Positions 55,147 through 64,000 of a stretch of DNA of 64,000 nucleotides are shown one piece after another. A program made the translations under genes and the position numbers. Position 1 is the first letter of the stretch. Each line of letters begins with the position of its first letter. The DNA comes from Enoplosus armatus (Eukaryota; Chordata; Actinopteri; Centrarchiformes; Enoplosidae): assembly GCF_043641665.1 (NCBI RefSeq), contig NC_092193.1:22114182-22178181 (forward strand). The letters are read 5' to 3'. The notes beneath the pieces were generated by a model that had not been told where the DNA came from, did no database searches, and worked only from the letters and a program-made list of their open reading frames with translations.

Positions 55147-55970
55147 ATGTTCCAAAGGGCTTCTTGTGATGTCACAGAGTGTTTGGCCTTCTGAGTCTTC
55201 AAGGTGACTGTGGAGGTCCACAACGGCCAGGACTCCTCAGTCTTCTTTGGTCTTCAAGTAGTTCTTGCAAAGCTTTGAGGTGTGTTTGGGGTCATTATCC
55301 TGCTGCAGTATGAATCCCTCTCCACAAAGAGGGTATAGCATGTCTCTGAAAGATGGAGCGGTGCTTCTCCTTGGTCAGGGTGTAGTCAATTCGCTGCAGG
55401 GGTCCAACTCCAGAGTGGACAAAACACCCCCAGACTTGAGTAACCCCCCCCCCCCCACCATGTTTCACTGTTGGTTTGATACACTGCGGTATCATTCTCT
55501 GTCCTGTTCGTCTCCTTACATAAACCCCTCTGTTCCTGCCATGAATCTCTAACTTGGATTCATCAGTAAATAGACCCACCCCAAGCGTTTGGCCTTGTTC
55601 GCCCTTCTGAGAAGTGGTTTAGAAGCTGCTACTCGTCCTCTGAGACCACCACAAGACAGCCTTCTTTCAACAGTACTTTTGCTGATTGGAGTCGGGCGTT
55701 CTTTATTTAGCACATTCTGTATCTGTGATGAAGTTGCTTTTCTATCTCTCAGGGAACTCAGCTTGATGTATTCACTTTTGGTCCGCCTGATCGTGCTTTG
55801 GATACAACTGATCCCGTTTCTGCAAAGCGTTTCAGAGTTCCATGCACCGCCCCCTTAGAGACCTTTAGTCTAGCCATGATTTGATGCTGAGAAAGCCCCT
55901 CTTTACTCAGAATAACAATTTGATTTCTTACACTCTTACTTAGTTCTGATGCCATGTTTCCCACTATCAC
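55147..55970 (-). pseudogene. Tc1-like transposase remnant
   Basis: On the minus strand: the N-terminal helix-turn-helix (Glu-Leu-Ser-Lys...Gln-Ile-x-Ala/Met-Arg-Leu-Lys-Val-Ser-Lys-Gly-Ala-Val, 55955-55765), a Ser-Gly-Gly-Pro-Lys hinge, then after a frame change a second helix-turn-helix with Arg-Pro-Thr-Pro-Ile-Ser-Lys-Ser-Thr-Val. Next come the first catalytic Asp in Phe-Thr-Asp-Glu-Ser (about 55562), the Val-Lys-His-Gly-Gly-Gly segment and a further frame change. The second catalytic Asp lies in Asp-Asn-Asp-Pro-Lys-His (55291-55299). The third catalytic residue is not recognisable: a TGA follows about 20 codons later and the frame fades at about 55147, where the LTR-like unit begins. It is inactive. 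Confidence 0.9.
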
Positions 55971-56754
55971 AATGCTACTTACTAAGCAATGATCTGCTGG
56001 AAACGGAAACTTGAGGCACAGCCATGTGTATAACAGATGAACACTGGCTGCAAGCGGAGCTAATTGAACGAGCCTCCGATGAGTAGATCAAGTCCACCTG
56101 AGTGTTCAGAGTGTCATCTGAACTCACGCTTCGATGGAGGGGATGGAAGGGAACTCACAGAAATCTGGCCTTTTATATAAAGGAGTAAAGTTGGTCAACG
56201 GCACAAATTTGCTTAAACGTGATTGCTGACCTACAAACAGCGCAGGATCAAAATATATATTTCATTTTACACGTCATAACTTCTTGTGCATTTAAATGTG
56301 TCTGAATCCTCACACTTGGTGATTATTTCCAGGTTCACGTGAAAATATTTCAGATTTTCAACGTGGATTTTCACACAATACAGTATTTGATTGATGTTGT
56401 TTAGGGGCTCTAAAATGAACAGAATCCAATATACAGCAAGTATGGCAAGCCAAGGTTGCAATTTGCTGCCTTTTTGAGATCCTTCCATATTGTCTTCATG
56501 TTTAAATTTAACAAGATATGAGGCTTATTATGCCCAATTGACTACCCATGCATATATTGAGCGCTAAAAAAAGGACACGGTACGTCTGATGATCAGTGTC
56601 AATCAATCAAGTCAATCAAGTGTATTTGTCCCATGTATCATGAGGTTGTACCTCATCAGATGACCTTTTATAGCGTACGTTTGTTCTTTTTCTACAATTA
56701 AGACATTCATTCATCATCACTTTTCTTATTATTACTGATAATTGTCTATAATTA
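55971..56754. other. Tc1 5' non-coding flank, then unassigned AT-rich sequence
   Basis: Up to about 56190 the sequence looks like the leader of the Tc1 element. No terminal inverted repeat could be placed. The rest shows no feature. Confidence 0.4.
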
Positions 56755-57692
56755 TCTAGATCTTGTTCATCAAGGGGTCAGGAGATCGACGACATCATCA
56801 AAGCGCAGCTCATAAAACTCATCTGGCAGGCCGTCAGGAACTGGAGATTTACTGACTTCATCTCTCCTCTAATCACCCAGAGGTGGCTCATCCGGACTGA
56901 CGGCATATAGAAAGGACCTGATGTGGTCACCGTCATCAGAAGCGAATCTCTCGCACAACCAGGGAGCAGCCCTCTGTGTTAAAAACACACTTTTGATAAA
57001 GTCTCATGACTTCTGACGTCACTCCCACTCAGCTTCTGCATGTTAACACATAATTTGTTATTTGCTGAGTCAATTTTCAGCGCACACAACAGGCTATCTT
57101 GCTCTGATCTGTCTTTATTAGACTTCAGCTCGACACACTTCCTCATGTCGTCATCGTACTCTAGTGTTTCTAACCTGATTTAGTTCACGACATTCACATT
57201 TGAAGAAATCTTTCACTCTGATTTTCATTAATTCCCATAGTTCAAGTCTTAAATCCGTCATTTTACTAATTTCACTTTTTAATTCACTTAATAAGTCAAC
57301 AATATTCAGACAGTTAACGTTTGGTTTCCATCAGTGACAGTATTAAAACCTCCGCATGATATTATATAAAACCCAACATTAATTGTTGCCTTCAATTTTT
57401 TTAATAACTGAATTTTCTGTGTTCTCTCAGGTGCAGTGCAGACATTAATAATCCGAAATGTTTGCCCAAAATAAAGACAATCGATCAGGTTTACCCGGTA
57501 TAATATCTCTCCGTTTGATTGTTTGATTATAACTACATCGGGATTTTCTTCTCCGATAGAAACAGAAACTCCTTAATGCCAGAGACGACAAACATCTGCC
57601 ACATCTGTGCAGCTTCTGGGTCTGAGCTCCTGTAAACACAGGAAGTCAAGATCCGTGTCGAGTACATATTCAACTTTTTCTCGTCTAAATGT
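56755..57692 (-). pseudogene. L1/Tx1-type LINE endonuclease remnant
   Basis: On the minus strand from 57692 a frame reads Asp-Thr-Asp-Leu-Asp-Phe-Leu-Cys-Leu-Gln-Glu, the APE endonuclease motif with its catalytic Glu (Leu-Gln-Glu at 57627-57635). An in-frame TAA lies at 57573-57575. Further on come Phe-Arg-Ile-Ile-Asn-Val-Cys and Gly-Gly-Phe-Asn at 57342-57353, where active enzymes have Gly-Asp-Phe-Asn, so the metal-site Asp is replaced. After several frame changes a Lys-Ser-Pro-Val-Pro-Asp-Gly-Leu-Pro-Asp-Glu-Phe-Tyr segment near 56820-56860 matches the start of the reverse transcriptase domain. The catalytic reverse transcriptase box is not present. It is dead, and may belong to the same clade as 13970-15165, though the parts do not overlap. 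Confidence 0.8.
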
Positions 57693-57792
57693 ACAAGACT
57701 GTAAAGGAAGCTACTTTTAAAAGGCGTATAGGTGAAAAGAGGGAAGATGGGAAGACAGTGCAAGTGGAAAGAGTAAACTTAACCGCTGGTCC

Positions 57793-57796
<4 letters not shown>

Positions 57797-57839
<43 letters not shown>
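57797..57839. repeat. (AT)n microsatellite
   Basis: About 21 AT units. Confidence 0.95.
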
Positions 57840-57841
<2 letters not shown>

Positions 57842-58369
57842 TATAGCAGGCTAAGGTTTCCCTGGTTCACGCCGCTACTGCGGACACACAACTGCCAGGG
57901 AAGAGGATGCTACGTCGGCAGGTCAGGAACATCAGGAGGACCAGGAACGACAGGCCGGATCCACTAACCTCTAAGATCCAGAAGCTTGGATGTTTGAGAA
58001 GTGCTTGGCGATCATAAGCGAGTAGCGCGGAGACATCTCGACAACAGACGAGTCGCTGCAAACACTGGCACCATGTCTCAGACATACCCACTAGTGTGTA
58101 TCTTATAGTAGTCTTACAGTATGTATGCTATGTTTATATAATGTATGCCTTTGCGTTGGTTTTCTAGGGTGTACGTTCACATACAAGCATCAGATACGAC
58201 CTAGTCTGGATGTATATGCACTTTGGGGGTACCCTTACTCCAAAATGACCCTTTGAATCCAAACAAAGTCAATCATTTATTATCATTGAATTTTCTGCGC
58301 GTACAAATTCGTCTGTAATATGTTTACCCATGAAAATCACGGTGCATTTCAGCACACAGATGGAAACCG
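57840..58369. other. Non-coding stretch
   Basis: The Gly/Arg-rich frame at 57840-57967 could be part of a LINE leader but no motif supports it. Confidence 0.4.
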
Positions 58370-58525
58370 TAAATGAGACCAAGCTCGAAACATGCCTCGA
58401 CTGTCATCTCCAACGAGGACAGGACTTGGTTTCTATCTGCGTCTAGCTGAGCATTGAGAACGTCTGTTATTTTGTGGCCTATGTGCAAGTCGCTTTGGAT
58501 GAAAGGCAGCAGACATGAGACTACA
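58370..58525 (+). repeat. L2-like LINE 3' end fragment
   Basis: GTGCAAGTCGCTTTGGATGAAAGGCAGCAGAC near 58485-58516 resembles the fish L2 tail TGTAAGTCGCTTTGGATAAAAGCGTCTGCTAAATG. The sequence before it is compatible with a decayed 3' region. Confidence 0.45.
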
Positions 58526-59117
58526 GACTATAGTAGAAGTTCCTCCACCGGATCAGGATGCTCGCTTCATTCTGACTGGCTGCTCAATTGACTCTGGAGG
58601 AGTTTTGCATCTGGCCTAGAGAGGTTAACACACCACACCTACTGCTTCCATATTATTTCTCAAGGAAGTGACCTTTTACCTGCATTCCCCCCCCCCCCCC
58701 AAAAACACCTACTTTCTTTTTCTCGAGCCATTTTCCGGCGTCAGTCAGGTCTGATGAATACTCTGCTTGATGTAGCTTCACCCTGGCATCAGCATAAGTG
58801 GCCGTCATCAATCAATCACGTCTACATAGAACAGACTGGGGGGGAATATTTGCCTCACTGCAACACTGTGGCTACCTCCGACTTCTGAGGCGGCCAAAAG
58901 AAATAACTACACCAATTGCAGGTGGTGTACGATATAATTATAATCCCTGTATTTTCTTATCCAGCTTCAAATTAGAATTAGCACTTGTGCTTTACTTGCG
59001 ATCTGAAATACAGACTTTTTTCTTTTTTTTTTTCTTCTCCACATTAATCTATCAGTTCTTCAGGCAGCCATGTGGATCCGTGCCTTACAGCACCTAAGCC
59101 TTCTGTTGCTCATGCCA

Positions 59118-59120
<3 letters not shown>
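58526..59120. other. Non-coding stretch
   Basis: C14 at 58687-58700 and a T-rich patch at 59018-59037. Nothing else recognised. Confidence 0.5.

Positions 59121-59151
<31 letters not shown>
59121..59151. repeat. (CT)n microsatellite
   Basis: About 15 CT units. Confidence 0.95.
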
Positions 59152-59153
<2 letters not shown>

Positions 59154-60216
59154 ACACACAGTCCTGACTGATGAGATGTATGAGGATTTCTTGCTGGAGA
59201 AAAACAGCTTCCTTATCAGCCGGAGATTGTCAGGTGAGTGCAATATACGGAGAAGATAGATAGACCTACTGGACAGTGTGGTGGGGATGATGGTATGTGT
59301 GCTGTGCATGTGTGTGTGTGTGTGTGAGTCTCAGTAATAAATTCTATGATAACTTCCACAAGTTATTCCGTCCTCTGCTTGGCAGTAATTTTAGTCATAC
59401 ACCACACATGGCTCTGTTTTGTGTGTTCATGTGTATTGGGTGTTTCTGAGATAAGCCAGTACATCCACTGCAGCACAGGAAGGCCAGAGTTGGGTTTGCT
59501 GTGCAGAAAATGAGGCGGAAAACAAAAACTAAATATATTTTGTGTATTCATGCTAACAAAAAAGTGAGCTCATTGCTGAAGCCAACGGTCCGCAGAGAAT
59601 TCGGGTGCCTGAGCAGTGCAAGCTCGGAGATGCGCACATGCGCATGGATGAAACCCAACAAGTGCCTCCCAACACTGTTAAAAAAAAAAACGACTCCTTT
59701 TAAAAAGGATTCTCACCACTGTATCCTGATAGGCCTCCGATGAAGCCAAGCCTGCAGGCTACTTCAGGCAGTCGACTCAATACCCCCACTTAGTCTGTCA
59801 TCCCCCTGAAGGGAAGTTAGTATCGTCATAGCTTGATAGCTCCTCGTGGGGAGTGATGACTCAGGGCCTTGGTGCCAAATATCAACACTGCACATATTCG
59901 ACATTCACAGCGTAATACATTTCATTTTATCTGTCTGACTGAGCTGTGGTTAATATTTATTTGGGCTTGGGTTTAAAAATTGTTGTTTTTTTGTTGTTTT
60001 TGGGGCGTGGTTACAGGTGAAACAAAGCACACAGCAGTGATGCTGGCTGGAGTCACAGGTGAGACGCACTTGAAGTGAAACACTGCTTTTCAACCTGGTA
60101 TTAAGTTACTCTTTAAAGCTGACTTCATCTTTTTTTTTTCAAACACTAAACTGACATATTATCACCATATAAAGTTGATACGGTGAGCATGTTAGCAAGC
60201 AGTTACCTAACTACAC
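59152..60216. other. Non-coding stretch
   Basis: A short (TG)n lies at about 59309-59325. No gene is supported. Confidence 0.5.
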
Positions 60217-60300
60217 ACCCAGCAGACACAGAGCAACATGAGCGTTCATTTCAGTTGCGTTTGTGTCCACCTGATGAACACGAGTCGAATATTTCATCTC
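60217..60300. repeat. Second copy of the repeat at 51602-51700
   Basis: AGCAGACACAGAGCA followed by TGTGTCCACCTGATGAACACGAGTC aligns with the first copy in order and orientation. Confidence 0.6.
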
Positions 60301-62439
60301 TTGGTGTCCACCAACCGCCTGGAAAATATCTGCCTCCTCAGATGCTCTAAATGCCCAACTATGGCACTCACCTGTTCGCTACCTTTGCCTGTTCGCGGGT
60401 TAATCAGGACATAAGGCTGATGAGAGCAGGGAGAATGGACCAAGTTACCGGAGTTGCAGGCTGTAAAAACCAAAGCACAGAGCCGAAAAGACACTGAAAG
60501 CGCTCTGCAGAGCTGAGGGAAGCTGCAGAGTTGGTTGATAATTCTCTGACACCTTTCAAGAAGTCATAGGAAACAATGACGGTCATGGTGGAAAACAACA
60601 GTCATCGACTTTGACCTCCTCCCTGCTAATAACATTATCGCACCACTGCTTTTGTTCCTCACAGAAAAGAGTCACAACTCACCGAGCCACGAGAGGTCCT
60701 TGTTAGGTACACATATAAAAGTCTTTTTAGGCATTTGAACAGTCCTGAGTGACCAGTAAATTACATTTTTTGGGGAATCTGAGGTGCAAATACAGGAAAT
60801 CGCTGGTTCCAGACTTTTTCTGTTGGGCACTCCTTTTGCAGATATAAAGAGCCAAAGTTCTATTCCAGAAGTAAGACAACCTCATCCAAAATGGGATTTG
60901 TAAGAAAGGTAATAAGTAAAAATCCAGCCACGGAACAGAGCCAGCATGACTTGTAGCCAGCTTCATACACGTCTCGATAAGGACACTCGCAACAAAAAAA
61001 AGATCTTTTATTTAAGATTTTATGGGTTTTTTTTTTAGCAGTATTTAACAAACACCACGGCTCAACAAAAGAGGCGAGTCCATGGGCGAGTCATGGACAT
61101 GGATGAAACAAAGTTACAATGGCGTAAATGCCGTGCTGTTAAAACTGAATGGGAGCTGGACCCAGATGCCAATGAAGGAGGCAGCAGGATGACTTCAGTG
61201 ATTTATCGGTGCGAATAGCTTTTGACGGGCAGGCAGGTAGGCAGGTAGGTAGACATAAAGGATGAGCAGGAGGTCTGGAGGTCCGTCAAGGATGTCCGCG
61301 ACGTTGGCAGGAACGCTCTGGAATTTGACCCGGTAACTGATGGTCCGGCCTTAAGTCAAAGCAGGGTGCCGAACAGACGGCCTGGACCTTGACCCTACTT
61401 GCCCCACTGCCACTGTGACCAGGTGAGCAAAAAATAAACGGATACGGATGGACTGGAATTGAAATACGGTGTATTGCACGCTTGCACAAGCAATGGAAAT
61501 CCAGTTATACACTGGTGATATTCACTGCCACGCTCCAAAGCATCGTGGAAATGATCACACAATCAGAATTGTATGGCAAACGCACACGGATCGGATTTGA
61601 TCCCAGGCTTTCCTGCGCTCTCTCGCCACGCTTTTCAAGTTGTTGTGTAAGCGTAGGTGCACGCAGCAGAGTGGCTTCATCTCAACCCACAGATCAGAGC
61701 GCAGCACAGAGGAGGAGGAGGAAGACAGACTGAAAATAGAGTGAATATGGCAGAGGCGAGAGATGACAACCAGGACTGTTTAATCACCTCGCAATGGGTT
61801 TTTCAACACGTCTGACAGGGCTTCGAGTTCAGCAGAAACCTCTAGATGTTGAACTCTCGGGACCTTTCATTTTCTTACGTTTCGTTGTTGTCGTGTCTTA
61901 ATCCTTTATCGAAATCTCGCCTCGGTGTCCCCTTGTGTGCCAGATCTATCGCCAGAGGAAAAGCCCTGCAACATGGACAAAAACCACCATGAATCAACAC
62001 TTGGAAAGGGATCAATTTCTCTCTTTCATTTCAGGTTCGAGTGCCAGAAATTACTAGGGCACTGATAAGAACTCAGTGGCAGGCAAGAAACGTAAATACT
62101 GTGGATGTCAGAAAAAAGGGGAACACTGCCGATATAGATATAGATATAAGCCAATACATGTTTACATTTGAAAACGTGGGGGTCCTCTTATATTTGAGGA
62201 CAAGACATTTGTGTGTCCACAACATCAGATATTCTTTTTTCGAACGGAAAGAGCAGCGGTAGAAGTGTTGTCTTCAAGCCCATCTGCAGCGAGTCTTTTA
62301 GGAGTAAGTCAGAGTTTCTGCAGGCGAGTGCAATGTGTTTTGGGGTTTTTTTTGCTGCGAAGGAGAAAATAAATCCATGACGAGCGGAAACGAGTGCAAA
62401 GGTTTTCCCCAGACGTCTTCACTGCAGGAACAGACCTCG
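60301..62439. other. Non-coding stretch
   Basis: A short GGCAGGTA-type tandem patch lies at about 61227-61251. No gene or transposon is recognised. Confidence 0.5.
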
Positions 62440-62643
62440 CGTCGCAGCCCCTTCCCCGCAGCCACGCGCTCTTATCCGCGTACTTTTTGCCCCCGCCAGA
62501 CTTCCTGGGGCCACGTGTACCAGCTCCCGATCCCTCGTTTCTTTGCCAGTTCGTCCTGGTTGCGTTGTTCATGAACCTGTCTACCTGCCTTCCTCTGGCT
62601 GCGTTTGGGTCCAATCCCCGTTGCCTGCACTGCCAACCGTAAC
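62440..62643 (+). mobile_element. LTR-like fragment
   Basis: On the plus strand ACGTGTACCAGCTCCCGATCC, then CGTTTCTTTGCCAGTTCGTCC, then GGCTGCGTTTGGGTCC and a CCGTAAC end recalls a widespread fish LTR 3' region. The left end was not found. The overlapping minus-strand frame of 189 codons is therefore not accepted as a gene. Confidence 0.35.
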
Positions 62644-63763
62644 GCCGTGGACTGAAAATAGAATTGCCAAAAGCGTGCTTTAAAAATGCCATGGTGTGTA
62701 CAAGTGTTCTTGTTTTTTTTTTGTGGTTACTTTCAGCTCCTGCTGCCTTGGGTTTCCTTGTTGGGATTTGGAGCCTGTAGCCTTCAGTGGCAGTGTGTTT
62801 TATTTGAATACTACATATCTTCCATCTGAGTATAAAATACTCACTACCTGTGAGCTTTAAAGAGTCAGTATGTTCCAAACCCTCATAGTTTCTACCTATC
62901 TACCCTCCGATGCCATGCAGAACTTATTTGTTTATTTGTTTTGTTCATCTTACGTGATGGTGGTCCATCTAACAGCTATAAATCAATAGATATTTCATTT
63001 ACAACGACATCAAAGTGAGGAAAGAGAAGCAGGAACCAGTGAAGGTTTGGCATTCCTTCTTGATAAATTACTTGCAATCAGTTAATCTGCAAATCAGTTC
63101 AGCACTGTGTCGCTGTAGCAGGAAGTTCCTATAAGCAGTAGGAGACTCACTCTTTCCATAAACAATAATTCACATAGCTTACTGCTTCCTGGTTTGTTTT
63201 GTTTTTTAAGATGTGTGCATACAGAGTGACTGCTGGCCACTGTCATCATTGTCTTTTTGTTTCTGTGAATAAAACACAAATCTTTATTATTCAAGTAGGC
63301 ATACACATACATATATATACATGCAGGGTTTGGGTTCCAAAGGTCCGGCCGGGGAATAGGTTCCGAGGACACTGTAGTGCAGGGAGGTTATAACAGTGAA
63401 TGTGTGCGGTTGTGAAAGGAACAAAGGGATTAATATCTTTAAACTCAGTCTTCCAAATGTATAAGTTCACCATCATAAACCATAAAGCACGACAAACAAA
63501 GCTGGTGACACTTACGCTCCATTGTCAGAAATGTTACATTTGGTATTCAGAGAACAGTGGTTATTAACATAACCTCAGCAGATCCTCGCCTTATTCACTC
63601 GCGCGCACAAATCATGAGGGAGGGAGTTAAAAGGGGGGTGGGGGGGGGGTTAATTGTCCCTGCGTGGGCTCCCCCGATGCTCGCGCCAAATCCCGTGGGG
63701 GCGTGCGAAGGGGCTTTTGTACTACAGGAGCAGCCATGGCACACACACTGACTCACAACAGGG
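62644..63763. other. Non-coding stretch up to a possible promoter
   Basis: A G-rich run at 63633-63649. No repeat is recognised. Confidence 0.45.
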
Positions 63764-63771
63764 TTATAAAA
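63764..63771 (+). promoter_or_regulatory. Candidate TATA box
   Basis: TTATAAAAGG in a GC-rich surround. The next 30 to 80 bases have the look of a transcribed leader, and an ATG frame begins about 180 bases downstream. Inference only. Confidence 0.35.
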
Positions 63772-63944
63772 GGTGAGGGTGGTGGCCTTCACAGCTGTGT
63801 TACACACAAAGACAGCTGCAGACAGACTCCCCGACTAGGTCGATAGTTCTTCGTCCCCCTGAGATCGGACGCAATGCTTTTAGAAGCGGGTGTCACTGGA
63901 CATCATTGATTGCTCCGGGACGACTTTGGCCTCTCGCTTTCCAG

Positions 63945-64000
63945 ATGCGTGCATTGATGACACACATCACCAACCGGAGCAGTCGTCTCTTTGAGTCGGG
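63945..64000 (+). CDS. Candidate start of a gene running off the window
   Basis: An ATG at 63945 opens a frame with no stop for the remaining 56 bases (18 codons plus two bases), and an in-frame Met follows at codon 5. A TATA box at 63764 and a CpG-containing leader support a 5' end here. An upstream ATG at 63874 opens only a short frame. The residues (Thr-His-Ile-Thr-Asn-Arg-Ser-Ser-Arg-Leu-Phe-Glu) are not recognised. It is too short to name, and a chance frame of this length is common. Confidence 0.25.
   Translation, partial: MRALMTHITNRSSRLFES

Noticed and set aside
62309..62878. Longest open frame in the window, minus strand, 189 codons
   Set aside because: It runs antisense through an LTR-like fish repeat, is very basic and has no recognised domain. 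Length alone is not enough in CpG-rich sequence.
1..64000. CRISPR arrays, bacterial operons, phage or plasmid features
   Set aside because: No regularly spaced direct repeats, no ribosome-binding-site-led gene strings. All evidence points to vertebrate chromosomal DNA.

Overview
The window looks like chromosomal DNA of a teleost fish, probably a percomorph. No species can be named. The reasons are the mix of decayed mobile elements (L2-like, Rex1/CR1-like, Rex3/RTE-like and L1/Tx1-like LINEs, Tc1/mariner, PIF/Harbinger, LTR elements), the many long (CA)n tracts, intron-style splice motifs and the lack of dense open reading frames. There are no operons, CRISPR arrays, rRNA genes or convincing tRNA genes. 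Almost every open frame of 60 to 190 residues is a chance frame, an antisense shadow or a piece of a dead transposon.

Layout: 1-800 holds a possible first coding exon with a signal-peptide-like start (659-757, +). About 4049-4862 (-) is a broken frame resembling a retroviral-type envelope protein. 5-14 kb is mostly featureless and rich in poly-G/poly-C and microsatellites. 13.97-15.17 kb (-) is the C-terminal part of an L1/Tx1-type LINE. 16.3-16.7 kb holds common fish interspersed repeats. 18445-18778 is a likely solo LTR. 23.7-24.6 kb has two LINE pieces on opposite strands. 25567-26086 is a non-autonomous Tc1-like element with intact terminal inverted repeats and a TA duplication. 29.96-30.72 kb is an L2-like LINE. 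33.1-36.2 kb is a Harbinger transposon with a transposase remnant and the tail of its partner protein, abutted by a LINE. 42.38-43.64 kb (-) is a Rex3-like LINE with its core deleted. 48.3, 51.7-52.0 and 53.6-54.2 kb hold more LINE tails. 54871-55146 is an LTR-like unit abutting a broken Tc1 transposase (55.15-55.97 kb, -). 56.75-57.69 kb (-) is an L1/Tx1 endonuclease remnant. The right edge has a TATA box at 63764 and an ATG frame open to the window end (63945-64000, +), possibly the start of a gene lying outside.

No element here appears able to move on its own: every transposase and reverse transcriptase reading is interrupted by stops, frameshifts or deletions. If host genes are present, only their outer exons are visible, and these stay unproven without transcript or protein alignment. 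I see no undescribed biological system. The more interesting signals are the density of G/C homopolymers, the nested Harbinger/LINE locus, the envelope-like relic, a perfect 13-bp hairpin at 40272-40305 and the two edge exon candidates.
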